Source of the DNA: Monosporascus cannonballus
Lineage: Eukaryota > Ascomycota > Sordariomycetes > Xylariales
DNA: 64,000 nt
Direction of reading: 5' to 3'
Assembly (NCBI GenBank): GCA_004154925.1
Contig: QJNS01000103.1
Location: 1 to 64,000 of the forward strand
Shown: piece after piece, positions 1 through 13,900 of the stretch
Layout of the letters: the number at the start of each line of letters is the position of its first letter
Position numbering within the stretch: the first letter of the stretch is position 1
Position numbers and translations under genes: made by a program
Notes under the pieces: generated by a model
Told to the model about the DNA's origin: nothing
Database searches by the model: none
Seen by the model: the letters and a program-made list of their open reading frames with translations, nothing else

Positions 1-113
1 TTACTTGTATAATAAATCTTTCTAGGAAACCCTAAGTATTAAGCTTTTATGACGTGTGAATTTACGTCGTGGGTAGTGATGGGTACCCATTTGGGTACCC
101 ATTGCAAACTCTA
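1..113 (-). mobile_element. MITE copy, truncated by window start
   Basis: Bases 1-110 match the reverse complement of 40841-40950, differing by eye only at the last base (C to T). The segment ends in one terminal inverted repeat with two GGGTACCC palindromes and then TA (112-113), the expected target duplication. The other end lies before the window. This is the second copy of the element annotated at 40838-41048. Confidence 0.85.
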
Positions 114-1354
114 CCCTACTTTGCTGATTGAGAATATGGTTTATTTCGTTCTGCATTTTAACGAAATTTAGAATGAACTGGACGACATTGAAAGTTTGGT
201 CTCACGGTACGGGCTTGAGGAGAGTATTGCTGTTGCCGCCCATCCCCACCTCTATAGCAGACTCATACTTGTTTACTATAAAATGGACGTCTCGACAGGT
301 GCGAGGTATCGTGTGAATCGTATATAAGAAGGGGCTGGAAGACTGGACCAAGTTTGCTACGAGGATGATCGTAAAATTAGCCTAGTTCAGTCAAGTTAGA
401 TTCATAACTGGTGAGCACATCCTTCACAGGGTGATATAACCAAGAGCAACTGTTTGTATAGAGGGTCAGCACACTCTGCTCAAGAGTTGTCGAACATAAA
501 GATAGATGTTTCTATTTGGTTTTATATCCCCTTCCTTGTGCGTCTATATACCCGTAGTAGTCGGCAGAGGCATTCAAACCGGAAATCTGCCTGTGTGGCC
601 TGCTGGGATATCTATCTTTGGGGGAAGAGTTGAATGCAGTACATCGAGTTATGTTTATGTATTCTAGATGACTTCTTACATCCTGCCATTTCTCCCCACT
701 GAGGTCTCTGCGTCTACTTTGTTCTCCAATTTCACCTTCATAGTGGCGAGCGGCATCCCTCTAGGTCCTTATTCCCATGGCCCGAAATCAGCCTCTAGTA
801 GCCGAGGCCACGGGCTCGACCCTGCCCTCACAGTTCGGTTGAGACGTTGTGTTACTACAGCCGATGAGTTTCAGGTGTAGCTTGTGCTCAGAGCAGTGAC
901 AGCTGATATTCCTATCGATATAGGCAGCGCTCTCTGTGGGCAAAGCTTGAGACCGTGCTCGGAAGGTGGTGTGGGCCAATTTATACTGATCATTGCCTTG
1001 AGCCATTCAGCATCTGTAATAGACGCGGCGCAATATCACACTCCCCGGGTCGTTCGGAACCTGATTGGAGCATGAAGCTAAGGGAACCTGATCATCATAA
1101 AGAGCTACTGGCGCCCGACAGAAGAAAGGATATCTAAGAGGATGAAGTAGAGGAGGGCATTTTGGTTCCGAGAAAGGGGTGTTAAGGAAGATAGAGCCCC
1201 CTGAAAGTGGCAAAACGCCACCGGAGAGGGCTACCGACAATGAACCCTTCCCACTAATCCACCCGAACATCTCTTCATTGAATGAGTTGCTACTGGGAAT
1301 AATCATCTCTCTTCAGTTTCGAGGAGGTAGTGTTATCTCTGACACCAGCATAGT
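114..1354. other. intergenic, no gene recognised
   Basis: About 1.2 kb of mixed-composition DNA between the truncated MITE and the family A retrotransposon. Only short overlapping reading frames on both strands are present; none resembles a known family and no intron-linked exon series is visible. Confidence 0.5.
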
Positions 1355-1359
1355 CTATC

Positions 1360-1565
1360 TGTTAGGGAAAATGGTAAAGCACGGAGTGAAAGGCAGAAGA
1401 AGCAGCCTAGCAGGTAGTTCATAGTATGGATAGTAAATAGATGACCATTAATGCCTGCCCTCTTCTAACTACTCGGAGGCGAAGCCCCCCTATATATACA
1501 TAAACTGGAGCCATATTGGTGGGGCGCTGGGCCCCGGAAAAGGGGTCGCACCTTAGCACCTAACA
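1360..1565 (-). repeat. family A LTR, 3' LTR in element sense
   Basis: 206 bp, aligned without gaps to 7728-7933. Differences between the two LTRs are about thirty by manual alignment and all are transitions. In this copy the A/T-state bases lie in its right part, the side facing the element body. Confidence 0.92.
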
Positions 1566-2273
1566 AAGTTACCCCTTTTACCGTGCTCCTATCCTTAGGA
1601 GCATTACTGAAGGCCCGTAAGGGGATTAAAAGGAAGGTAACCGGTAACTTACGATAACCCTTATAAATAAAAATATCGTAAAATTAAGTTTTAACCTAAC
1701 GTAAAACGAAATAAGTTATTTTTTTAGGTAATTAATTATTTTAATGTAAATTCTTTATTAAATTATATTTTTTTATTTTTTTTATTTTTAACGTTATTAT
1801 TATTATTATTATTATTATGCCTTTTTGCGTTATCGTATATTGCCGTTATTTTAACGTTATATATCAGTAATTTTTTAGCCTTATATTTATTTGCGTAAAT
1901 AACGAATATAAAATCTTTATATCCTTTTATTTAAAAAAAAGGTTATTACGGTATAATAACTTAATAATAAACTTAAAAATTAACGTAAATTTTTAACGGT
2001 TTCGAATAAATACGGTTATTATAAGGCTTAAAATAAGTTTTATATTATTATATATTAATTTATATAATCCGTTATTTCTTATTATTTATATTATTATCAA
2101 TCTTTTATAATAACTTATTAATATTTTAAAAATTTACGCCGTTAATTGTATTACGATAATAATTATTAACCTTAATATTTTTAATGTAAATTACCCGATT
2201 TTTATTTTTTATAATATTATAACCATAATTATATTAAAAAATTATTATTAATTAAGTATAATAAGTTATTAAA

Positions 2274-2850
2274 ATGGCTTAGATAACCGTAAAAAAGGCC
2301 TTATAAAATAAAAAGGCTGCTGCCGTTATATCTGTTATTAAAAAGGCGGAGGCCGATACCGTTATTTAGGCGGAATGGCAAAAAAATAAACGTTTCGTTA
2401 CCGAACGCCTAGCTGCTACCGCCGAAAAGAACATTAAGGCGGTTAATAACGTAACCGATTATTTTACCGAATTTGTAACTATATAAAAATATACCGCCGA
2501 CGCCTTCGAAAATATCCAAAAAGGGCTAATTACTTTTTAAAAGTTTTACCGTAAAATTATATATATTTTTACGATTAATTATTAATAATACCGTAATCGT
2601 TAACTAATTACTATTTAAAATGCCGATATTTTATAAACGTTTTTTTACGGAAATTCGATTTTCCTGCTTAAAAATAAAAAGGACGAAAATATAGAAAAAT
2701 AAAAGGTTTATTATTAAATCGTTATATAATTTCGTTGTTTTTAATTTTTTAAATTTTTAAATATTTGCCCGGCGTATTACCGGAATTTTATTAATAACTA
2801 ATAATTTATTACCGAAATAAATAAAATTATTATTTTTATTTTATTTTATT
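2274..2850 (+). pseudogene. antisense reading frame inside the family A Gypsy, RIP-mutated
   Basis: From an ATG at 2274 one plus-strand frame stays coherent for roughly 190 codons. It reads stretches such as ADTVI, AEWQKNKRFVTERLAATAEK and FTEFVTI, interrupted only by TAA/TAG stops, many at positions where CAA/CAG is the expected ancestral codon (for example ATG GCT TAG, ATT TAG GCG, ATA TAA AAA). That is what CpA-to-TpA mutation of Gln codons gives. The opposite strand shows no comparable frame here. It lies between pol (minus strand) and the 3' LTR, so it is antisense to the retroelement genes. The product is unknown; charged, Lys/Ala/Glu-rich segments suggest a helical protein. It could be an element-encoded antisense ORF or a captured or nested fragment. 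Confidence 0.6.
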
Positions 2851-5272
2851 TTTAAGTTTTTGTTATTTTTTTCGTATTTTTGCTTAATATTTTTGCTTAC
2901 GTTATTTATTAGCTTTTAAAAATCGTCTTTATTATGATATCTTTTTTACCGGATTAAATATTACTTATTACGGCCGTATTCCTTATAATTAAGGATTTTT
3001 TTTATTTTCAATATATTATTTTTTTCCGATTTTATTTCCTATTTAGCTGGTAATTTATTATTTTTAATGTAAAACGGTTTTAATATCATTATTAAAAATA
3101 TATTATAAGTTTTATATTTTTCCGGAAATTTTAATTTATAAATTAAGTTATAATAACTTATTATTTTTTTTATTTCGAAAAGTTCCAAATATTTATTTGT
3201 AAACCTTTTGTACGGTTATTTTTAATTAATATTTTTAATTAATAAAAAATAAGTTATTTAATTTTTAATAAAATATTATATATACTTTAAATTATATTAT
3301 TTTACGTATCGTTAATTATTACTTTTTTAATAATCCGGTTAATATTTTTTATTTATAATTTCTTTACTTTTTCCGATATTTTAATTACGTTAGTTTTTGT
3401 TAATTTCTTTATAAAATTAACGAATTCGTAAAGTTGGTATTTATATAAAATATAAATTAGCAATTATTTATAAATTAAATATATTAACATATTATATACT
3501 TATTTTGTTAATAAAAGTTTTTCGGCCCAGTTATTTTATTCGAAATTATAAAAGGTTCGTAAATAATATTTTAAGCTTTGGTTTTATCGTTTTATTTAAT
3601 TATTTATTTATAAGTAAAACGTAATACTTACTTATTTTTGGATTATTAATTAATAATATAAGGTAATTTAAAAGCGGTTAATAAATAATAAATCCTTATT
3701 TAATACGATTTTTTAAAAAAGGCCAAAATAAAAAAATATATAAACGAAAAAAAGGTTTATTAACTTATACGTAATAAAGTTTTTAAATGTTAAAATATAA
3801 AAAGTATATTTAATAAAACGGTTTATTATTATTAAAACGTTATTATATTATTTTTTTATTTATAATTATAAATCCGGTAAATTAATAATAAAATTTACCG
3901 AAAGTTTTTAAAAAGGGGTCGTAAATACCGGCAAAGAACCTAGCTCCCTGTACGGTAAGTAATACCTGGCTTTCGACTGTTAGCATACTGCATATATCGC
4001 CATATATTTTCTTATATCTTTTTTTAAATTTTCTTAAAAATAACTTATATTTAATCGTTTTAAATTTTTAGAAATTCCCTAATATCCTTCCGTTAAGTTA
4101 TTATAAGTATTCCGTAATAGTTTTTTATGTAACGGGTGATTTTTAGATATATAAATTCGGTTTTTAAATCGTAATAAAAAAATCCGTACTTATTTGCTAA
4201 ATACGCTTTGTAGCAGTGTTTTTACTGTAACGTTTTTTCTATATTAATAAATTTATAAATTTATTTTTTGTTATGTTATTTGTATAAACTTTAAAACAAG
4301 TTCCTTTAACTTATTTTAATCTTTTAACATAATTAGCATTAAGGTATATTTTTTTTTCTGGATTGCAGTTAAGTAACCGTAAACCCGTTAATAACCAGAA
4401 ACTTTTGTTATTTTAATACTTATTATTAATTGTTTTTCCGGTTCCGTTTTAAATTTTTTTAAGAATTAAGGTAAAGCCTATTTGTTAATTTGTTATTTCG
4501 TAATGGTATTTTTTAAATCTGGTTATTTTAATAATCCTTTTACGAAATTTTGCCGGTTTTTCCGAAAATAAATTTCGAAATCGAAATTAATTAATTATTG
4601 TAATTACTTTATTTATTTTATATTTAATTTAAATTTGAATATTAAGGATTTATACTTTAAATAATTTGTAATTATTTGTACTATATATTACGCGTAAATT
4701 AAGTAATATTTCTATTACTTAAAGGCCTATATAATAATTAATAGCTTAATATTTAAGGTATAATAACGTAATTCGTTTTTTTTTAGTTTCCGAAATATAA
4801 AAATTATTAAGTATTATCGGTAATTATGTAAATATAAAAACATAATACCGATAACGAAATTCGAAATATTTAATTTTATTTTAATAAATAATTATAAATT
4901 AAAATAACGAAATAACGATATATTTATAAAAAATATTTTTAATTTACAGAATACTAATAAATTATTATTTTCCAGTTTGATTTTCGCCGGCTAAATCTTT
5001 TTTAATAAATCCGTTAAAAAGGCCGTTATTTTCGAATATCCTTTAATAAATTTTCTATAAAATTTTATAAAACCCAAAAAAACCTGGATATCGTAAACGT
5101 TATTAGGTTCGTTTTATTCCTGAATTACCTTAACCTTTTCTGGGTTCATATTAATACCTTATAAGTTAATAATAAATCCTAGGAACGATATTTTTTTGGT
5201 ATAAAAAACGTATTTTGCTAAATTTACATAAAAACATTATTAACGGAAACGTTTTAAAACGTTATTAATATA

Positions 5273-5536
5273 CTATATATATTTTATTTTACTTTTTAAA
5301 TAAATAAAAATATTATATAAATATATTATGTAAATAATATTTATTAGCCTTATTAATATATAATTAATATAATTCTGAAAAAATGCCGACGCGTTAATAA
5401 GTTCGAACGATATTATTAAGTATTCGAAATGGCCATATTTCGTACGTAAAATTATTTTCCATTTATCCCTTTTTTTAATACGTAACCAATAATATACGTT
5501 TTTTAGGTTTAATTTAATATATATTATTATTTTCAA
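5273..5536 (-). pseudogene. Gypsy reverse transcriptase segment of family A element
   Basis: An 87-codon open stretch in the RIP-mutated pol. It contains the conserved blocks around LKNVYYWLRI, KYGHFEYL and FQNYINYILI that precede the catalytic box of Ty3/Gypsy reverse transcriptases. Where the YxDD motif is expected the frame reads YLYN, so the catalytic aspartates are gone. It survives as an open stretch by chance; the flanking pol frame is full of stops. Confidence 0.85.
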
Positions 5537-7727
5537 AAGTTTATTTAATATTTTGTTAATAAAGGATAATACTGTTTTATTTTTTCGGATAATCTTATTA
5601 AGTTTTTAATAATTTACGTATAGCCGTAATTTACCCCTTACTTTAAGGATAAATAAAACGGATATTTTTGTTAAGTTATAAAAAAGCCGAATTTATTTTT
5701 TGGCGAAAGCTTACGCTATATATTCCCTTAATATTTTTTATTTTTTTTAAAAAAGGATATATTAATTCCTAAGGTAGTATTTATTTATTTTCGAAATTAA
5801 TACGGTATTCCATATAATAATATTAAAGAAGGATTCCTGCAAAAAATACGTTAAATATATTTTGATAATTTTAATATTTAAAGAGGAACGTTATTCCGCC
5901 GCCGGTGCCTTCCGGAAACGCAATAATATATTTCCTTTTTTTATTTTTTTAACCGTTTACACATTATATTTTTAATACGTCCGTTAATATTAAGGCCATT
6001 ATACCTTTGGATTTTTTCGCCGCCCTTTATATTTTTTTTTCGTAATAACTAAGGTAATATTTTTTTTCCTTAGCCGAAAGTATTACAAAACTTTTTAAAA
6101 TTTAAATCCGAATCGATAATATTACCTTAAAAAAATTCCAAAATTACATTATATCTTTAAAAATTTTTAAAACGTAAAAATTATTTTGTATTTTCCGTTT
6201 CGTTTTTTAATTATTTATTATTTCGGATAACGTATTAAATTCCTTTAACGATATCCCCGTTACGAAAATACTTTTTATTATCGTTTTTTTTTTAATTTTT
6301 AAATCGTTAATTCTGGGAATAAGTTTTTTCGTATTAAATCGTAATTATTATTATTATTTATTAAGCCCTTATACGTTACTTATTTTTTTTAATTCGAAAC
6401 CGTATTATTACCTTAAATCTAGGCTAAGGAATTAAGCGTTTTTATTTTATAACCTAGGCCTTTTGTATATTAAATGGTATTTTGTTCGCCTTAATAAAAA
6501 TGTTATTATTATTTTATAAATAACTTTTTACCTAATATCCGAATTTTTTATATCGGAGATATTTTATTTCGGGATAATTGGATTTTATATGCTTTTTTCC
6601 GTAATAAAAATATTATAAAAGGTTTATAAATTTTTTATGTTATTTTATTTAATTCGGAATAAGTTCCGTATTGGCCTTTTTTTTAATTAAAGCGGTAAGG
6701 CTAATAAGGCCGGGGGGTCGACGGTTCGCCGTTATGTACTTATTTTGGTTTTAGCTATAAGCCGGTATAACCCTTTTTATCTCCTTATTTCCTTTTTTCC
6801 TAGCTAAATTTATTTCGTATAAAATAATTAAAATAAATTTAATTTATTATATTTTTATTATTAATTTTTAGCTTATTTTTAATATAATATTTTTAATAAT
6901 TTTATTATATAATTCCGGAATATATTTAATTAGTAATTATATTATTTATATCTTTTTTAGAAAATCGTTAAAAGTTTTTGCTTTTATTATTTTATATTAA
7001 TTTAAAAAAGTTAAAAAAAATTTCCGAATTATTATTATAACTTTATTAATTTATTATAAAAAATAAAATTACGGATTTTTTTATTTTTAATATTATTTCT
7101 TAATTAGGTTTTAAATTTGTATTACGGTAATAATTCCGGATTATTATTTTTTTTATTATTAAAAATTTTAATTATTATTTAACGTACGGGTTTTTAAAAT
7201 AAATATTAACATGTATTATTTTCGTTATATCCGTAACGAAATTTGTCGTTAATAACGTAAAATAAGCTTTTAAATTAATAAAAAATTTTGTTAATTTTGC
7301 CCAGGAAAATCCTTTATATTATAAATTAGGTAACGATAACCTAAATTATTTTTTATTACGGCCTTATTTAGTAAATTTATTGTAATTTACCGCATTAATA
7401 TTATTTAATTTAAAAAGTAAAGTTTTTCTTTTTTTTAAAGCTGCCAAATATTATTATTTTTTTTATAACCTTATTTATTTTTTATTTTTTTGGATTTTGC
7501 GATCCAATTTTTCCTTTAACAATATAACGATAATTTCTGGAATCCGATCTAAAGCCGGTAGTTCTGGGGATATTCCTAACCTTATCGTTTGGGAGTTTTC
7601 TAAATGGCTTATTATAACTTACATAAAAGTCGTTCCGTATTTTGCCATCCTGTAATATTTTCGTTTATTAATTGCTGTAAATTATCTTTTGCCTAACGAT
7701 CCGCATAAATAAGTAAAGGCATTAATA

Positions 7728-7933
7728 TGTTAAGGAAAATAATAAAATACGGAGTAAAAGGTAAAAGAAATAATTTAGCAGGTAATTCATAATATGGATA
7801 GTAAATAAATAACTATTAATACCTGCCCTCTTTTAATTACTCGGGGGCGAAGCCCCCCTATATATACACAAATTGGAGCCACACTGGTGGGGCGCTGGGC
7901 CCCGGAAAGGGGGTCGCACCTTGGCACCTGACA
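7728..7933 (-). repeat. family A LTR, 5' LTR in element sense
   Basis: Partner of 1360-1565, followed directly by the CTATC target duplication. Its left part (about 7728-7845, facing the body) carries some twenty G-to-A or C-to-T changes relative to the other LTR. The right part keeps the GC-rich sequence around GGGGCGCTGGGCCCC. Confidence 0.92.
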
Positions 7934-7938
7934 CTATC

Positions 7939-10900
7939 TACTCACCACTATCTATTAGCCCCTCCTTCCCTACTATAGATGTTAGCAGCTCTGAACGGCC
8001 TCTTGAGCATCGCCATAGACATCATCGAATATGATTACGAGATGTAACAAAACCCTAAGTCCATGCGGTACCGACATGCCATCATTCCCCCCTCTGGTAA
8101 AGTTGAATATGCACGGCGCACGGGTCAGCACGACTAAATCTTCCCCCTAATCAGGGGTATGCCAAGCACCCGTCTCATGCTCTATTGCTCTCCTGGACTG
8201 GCATCAGACTTAACACCACATCATACGTTGTATTCGCCAAAGGTCAACTGTTGGAATCTCTGAGCTGTCAAGCTTCCTCGCGTAACCACCATAATTCGCC
8301 ATCACGAGTACCGTCGTCGTAAGCCTGCCTGATAACGTGCGTCTATGGCAGTGTACGATTTCTGCAAGTTACCCCCTAGCCAGACCCCGAGTAGCGCCAG
8401 CGGCGCCCGCAGCTTGAAGGGATAATTGGCCGGGAGCGAACGTTAGTAACCACCAAGTAGTTTAGCAGCCGCCGTCCGCGTTGCCAAAAATAGCATCAAA
8501 GCTGATCATGAAAAATTGTTTATCAGCCTTTTTACACGAGGCGATATGCAGGGACGAAATAGCATCGGGAATCTGGTAGCGATCTGCAGAGTTGCTGTTT
8601 TTTGGACACCAATTACAATCGATTAGGTCCTAATTTGACGGAAGATGTACGATGGTATCTCTTGGCGGGAGACGGGGTTCAGGGTCCGCCCATCCCCTAT
8701 GGGGGGTTACATTGCCAGCGGGAAGGATCGTCGGGGGGCGGTGTGGCGGTGCACCCCGGGGGATATTGGGGACCACCCTACGGACGGTAGCATGGGTTCT
8801 AACACGCAGAACATTGCCTATATGGAACGGCAATGTCATGACACGAGGGAGGTTCCATTAAACCGTACGAACACGAGGTTCCGCGCCTCGCGGACCACCC
8901 CACGAAAGGAAACCGTCCGCGGGACCGTCCATCTGCCAGACGGCAGAATGCCACCCGGTGGCGATGGGGAGACGCGGCGTCGGTTGTACGGGGTCGGTGG
9001 TGGTGGGGCTACATGGTACAACGCGCGATGCGATGCGAGACATCTTAATCCTTCGGTCCCAGCCGTGCGGGATGCGATCGGGCGAGATGACACATCGTGC
9101 AGTCCACCGCGCGGGGCAACGACAAGATGGATTCTAGTACTGTTGCTACCGAAAGGACCTGTCCGACAAGGCCATGTAATCAACGGAGGACGGGCGTGGA
9201 ATAGGGGTGCTTAAAGCATCGCCGAAGGTGCTCGCCAGTATAACCTGCAGCGAGTGTGTGAGTGGCTCTACATGTACTGTAGTTAGTAGAGAGCTCCCAC
9301 CGGATTTATTTACCAAACCAGCCCTCCAGTACGCAGGGGTATTTTCTGTTAGTTTCCTCCCCCAGGTCGACTGTATTTCGACATAAGCCCGCATACAAAT
9401 CTATATTCGAATAAACATAATCTAATAGTTTCATCATGCTTAGCACTATCGGGAGCTATGAAGAGCCGACTTGGAAGCAAGTGGTTTATGTTTATTCCAT
9501 ACAATTTCTATAGGGCTCTACACTTTGAAACATAGGAATGATTTCATGATCGACCAGGCGTTGACCGTTCTCGGTAGGCGAGCCCCGCCAACACTTTAGT
9601 GAAATGCGACGGGACACCAAAAGGGGTGGCACGATACATGCATTGCCAGCCACGCCGTTCCGACAGCTGCTGGGGTTTGACATGCGAGTTGGCGGCCCCC
9701 AAACCCTTCGAATGGATGGTGGTATCCTAGGAGTTTTGACGCCACAGGGTCCGCTACGACGTGCCTGAACTCGCAATACGGGATGGCTAGGTGTGTGTAG
9801 GTAGTTCTCTTGACGCGAGTAACATGCCTGTATGCCCAGCGAACCCCGCGCGACTGTTCGGTTTAAGTAGAATGAAGAGCGACTTATATCGTAGAAATAT
9901 TGGTGATATGACCTGGCCGAAGCGAAACGATACCTCGACGCTGATGTTGCCTCCAAGCCACGACGCATGCGGAGGGTCAAGCCAGATTGGGGATTAATAG
10001 AGGTGGTATTGCTCTGCCGCACGTTGCGGGAAGGCGGGAGTGCCTTTACAAGAACGGCCTAGCCTCGCATTTTTGGCGTAAGGAGGGGGGAAATACGCCG
10101 GGTAGGAGGGACTGCCAATTTGTAGCCGTTATCCACTCTCGGAGCCGAGCGGGAGGGGGTCCCTGTGTATGTAAACCCCGTATGCCTGGCGCACATGTCT
10201 ACCATTGAAGATCTAGGAAACCAAAGCCGCGAGGCTTAAGGACACGAACGGGATCGGCGGTCCCCGGGACTCGAACACGGGGTTCTGCGGTTGGAAAACA
10301 GCGAAAGGTCGTTTAGTATAAAATAACATCGAAGTTATATGGCCGACAGTAGGACAAGGACTGCCTAGCCCGGACTGGGAGACGGCGGTCGTCGTTGTTG
10401 TAGGATCACCTCGCTAAAGAGATCTCGAGTGGCTTTCCCACAGATCCGTCTGACCGCACGGCATTAGGGACCCAAGGGAACCATAGCCGTGACTGGCGGT
10501 GAATGCGTAGTCACACCGTATATCGATGTTGATAAACGGCGATGGATGGCCAGGCGGATATAGATACATCGCACCCCTCAGTAGACAGGCGCTACCTGCC
10601 TGTACATGACGGCTGATATACGCAAGGTGCGAGAGATCCCGTGGAAAGCGATTGGCAGATGGCTGGTCATGTGCATCCAGAAGGCGTTGCATTGGGGAAA
10701 GCTTGGCATGTACGACAGCAACCCCATACGGATGGTTGGGGTCCACTACGGACCTTATAGTGGGTTTGCCTGTTGTATGGAGACTATTGCTAGGGTGCGA
10801 TGCTGGCGAATCCTATTCTACGTCTTCACTTATTTAGGGCTGAGAGGCCCCTACTATTGCCTTGAGCATTCTTTCTTACGTCACAGTGGCAGATGCAGCG

Positions 10901-13900
10901 ATATTGTGGTGCTTTCGTGGCTAGGTTGGTTAGCTGCCGGGCCTTCCGCATAACACGGACATATTACCCGCTACAGGAGTCAAGCATTTTGCGGCAGCGT
11001 AGTAGTAGCGTTATGTGATGTGCTGTATACTTGAGTATCTATATAAACATCAGCAGACTCGTTCGATCTTACGAAACTAGCGTGACAGGTTAGTCAGGGT
11101 GTCTTCATAATTAGACAGCCTTGCTGAACGTGATCGACAATGCAGCGGCCCTGCACGATTTCGGCAGTCGTTATTGGCAGGGCGCTTGTTTCACGTTCAC
11201 GACGTAATCATAGCGATGCTCCCCAGATACGTTGCCACGTCGACGCGAACCACCCGTGAGCCTTTCGTGGGGCTTCATAGATTAGCAGGCAAGTGTTCCA
11301 GGAGGCTCTGTTGGCCCAACTGCATAATGACGATGAAGTACGGCATCCGTAGTAGCAATTCGTCGTGACCATGCGGTTATCGAGATATATGATGGTGGAT
11401 GTTGGACACCAGAAACAAATTGCGGGCCTGGTATCTGTTGCATGTTGGATAGCATTGTAACGTCTTAAGGGTGCTGTTTGGACTGCGTCCCGAAGGGCTG
11501 AATAAGTTGGTATTCGGTTGATCTCAGCCATGTATGTCATCCCGTCCGTCTTGTAATATAATAAGAACACGTAACTAATTCGCCTGCCAGCATGGCACTG
11601 GCATTGTTAGGAAGAAGGGGTTTGGGAAGCCTGAGTTGCAGTTTCGCCATGTGTGTTGCGCCCGACGACGACATCTCCGAAGCGCATACTGAGAGTTAGC
11701 GTGTCAGTTTAGCGGCCTCCAGGATTTAAAGGGCCAAACTGACTGAACTTGAACGTCTCTGCACCAATGGAAATGGCGTTGGTCGAGGATAACCTCTGGA
11801 GGGACTAAGAGAGCCTGGAAGTCGGCGTGCCCAAGCAGGCCCAAAGGAGCTTCGGCACCTGATGGGATTTCGGCCGGGAGTTTCTGACGAAGGACCCAAG
11901 CTGCGGGACTCCTAGTGCTTACTAAAGTATGAACGATACCTAGGTAAGTTAGACTACCCAGCTAAGTATTCGCGCTTATTCGCTATACATTCGTCCAATT
12001 GCTGACCCCCGAGTTACGTTCGCCATGTCGAATCGTTAATCGACCGCAGCTAACCGCTTTTGGGCAACCCCGCCGGTGAACCACCAAGCGCCCGGCGGGG
12101 ATCACTGGCACTAAGCCACAGGGGCGGTACTTCACCACTTACCAGCCTACGTATATATTCAGCTGGCCACTGCAACGGTCGGGTTAAGCTCACGGGTTTT
12201 GGGGAGTCGGCGGGAGGCCCCCGTTCGGGTATATGTCCTCGATACTTGCAATGGTGTTGGTGGTGATATTATGGCGGTTGTACCAGCCCCGCTCAGTTAA
12301 GGCACTTAGTTTGTATGTGATGTGGGGAGGGAGAATTTGTGGGGGGGGTTTGCCAAAGAGCGTTCAGTTCCTGTTGGTTAAACGATTCGACACGGTGAAC
12401 GTAGCTGGGGCGATTACTGAACGCACTCAAAGACAGGTCTGCATAATATTAGTATTGTATTCTTCTAGCGCGCCCATGGGCACTTGACAGGCTAGTTTTA
12501 TCTCGGGCACTCACCAGGTACACTATGGAACGCTATCAAGGAACGCCCGAAGGGTGGGGATGTGTTGTCACATTAGCCCAACAGATCGATCGAAAAGATT
12601 AACGCCAGATATATAGAGGAGAATACAGTAGACGACCATTTGCCAATCCAACAGGACACAGGCCCCATTCAGATGGGGCAGCTGGAGACTGCACCGCTCT
12701 GCCACTTCGGGAAGTGGCGTGATAGGAAGGTCGGGAAGTGGTTCAGGTATGGATAGAGATTAGGACCCTGTGGATGCTGGGACAGCCCAGTAGCGTTGCT
12801 TACCTTACATCGATCGGCGAGGAAATCCAACAAAGTCGAGTATCAGCTCGTTCCATGCAAGCACCTAATGGATATAGGAATAGCCTACTTCATGCGTACC
12901 TTAGCAGGTAAGCTACTGATGAGAGGCAGCTAACCTAAAGTGTAGTAACGATTACAGGAGAGGATGAAGTTGCGACTATTTTGTCATGATGACGCAATAG
13001 ATCAAGAGCTCATGAACCATTCAGTAGCTTAGTCCGAAAACGGGCCCCTGGTGATTGCCCGGAGAAGAGGTAACGTACCTAACTTAGGCGGGCCGATACA
13101 ACAGATACATTCATTAAACGGTGGTTAAACCGACAACAAGATAGCCGTGTACGCATCCGCGGCTTAGGATGGCCTGATCGAGATTGAGATGTAAGGTTGA
13201 GTAGGTACGAACGGAATTCAGAAGAGACAGCCAAAGTTCTATGACGTCAAGCTGTGGGTGTGTCTGCATATATATGCAGTATTCTGGCGTTTAAGGTGGA
13301 AATATGGGACCGGGAAAGACTTCCTCGAAAGATCCGACCCGGGGGAGAGTACCCCGGGTAGCCGGGGGCTCGTAGCGGCGGAAGAAAAGCCTTAGGAAGG
13401 ACAAGTTGAAAAGCGTGAGTGGAGGATCACGGGGAAAACTTGGGCAGACAAGCGGGGCTGCGATGGCTGAAGGGCAGGTGTTTGGAAGATTGGTCAAATA
13501 CGGGTCCCAGGGGTCGTTTTGTTAGTTACCCCATCCGCCAGCTTGATACCTTATTAAGCTAGCTATCGATACCTTATAGAAGTTGGAATCATGTTCGACC
13601 GTCTATTCGATAACTTGATTTGAGCGTTTACCAGCCAATAGAACCTATATTGAAGTGGATATCGCTAACACCCCAGCAGGCCATACAATGGATAGGTGGA
13701 GTAAGTAGCAAAAAAATACTCCTGCGACTTGTAGCAGACAGAACCTACAGTATCTGTATGTACTTGCCTCTTCGCTGAGGTTGCCAAGCCACTATTGTTG
13801 GCATGCGCTTATGTGATACTTACATACGTACTTGCAGTATACCTATGTTTGCATGTAATAATTCTCTGCAGGTAGTAAAATGAACTGATGGTCAAGCACA

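Larger units (their letters stand above)
1360..7933 (-). mobile_element. full-length RIP-mutated Ty3/Gypsy LTR retrotransposon (family A)
   Basis: The 6.57-kb element is bounded by 206-bp LTRs (1360-1565 and 7728-7933) starting TGTTA and ending TAACA/TGACA. A perfect 5-bp target-site duplication CTATC lies at 1355-1359 and 7934-7938. Coding is on the minus strand: a Gypsy reverse transcriptase stretch (KYGHFEYL, FQNYIN) is readable at 5536-5273, and a gag-like frame (LENSQTIRLG) starts leftward from about 7605. The internal region is strongly AT-rich with CpA/TpG depleted, TpA abundant and CpG retained, the hallmark of RIP. The RT YxDD box is degraded. A purine-rich stretch (minus strand of about 1566-1600) next to the 3' LTR is a plausible polypurine tract. 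No intact ORF remains, so the copy is dead. Confidence 0.92.

Noticed and set aside
1793..1818. (TTA)n microsatellite
   Set aside because: Low-complexity by-product of RIP in the family A element; not informative on its own.
8645..9214. 189-codon frame in a GC-rich stretch
   Set aside because: High GC lowers stop density, antisense frames of similar length overlap it, and the residues resemble no family.
10250..10340. tRNA-like T-arm (minus-strand GTTCGAGTCCC)
   Set aside because: No matching anticodon or acceptor stem could be folded; the T stem itself has a mismatch.
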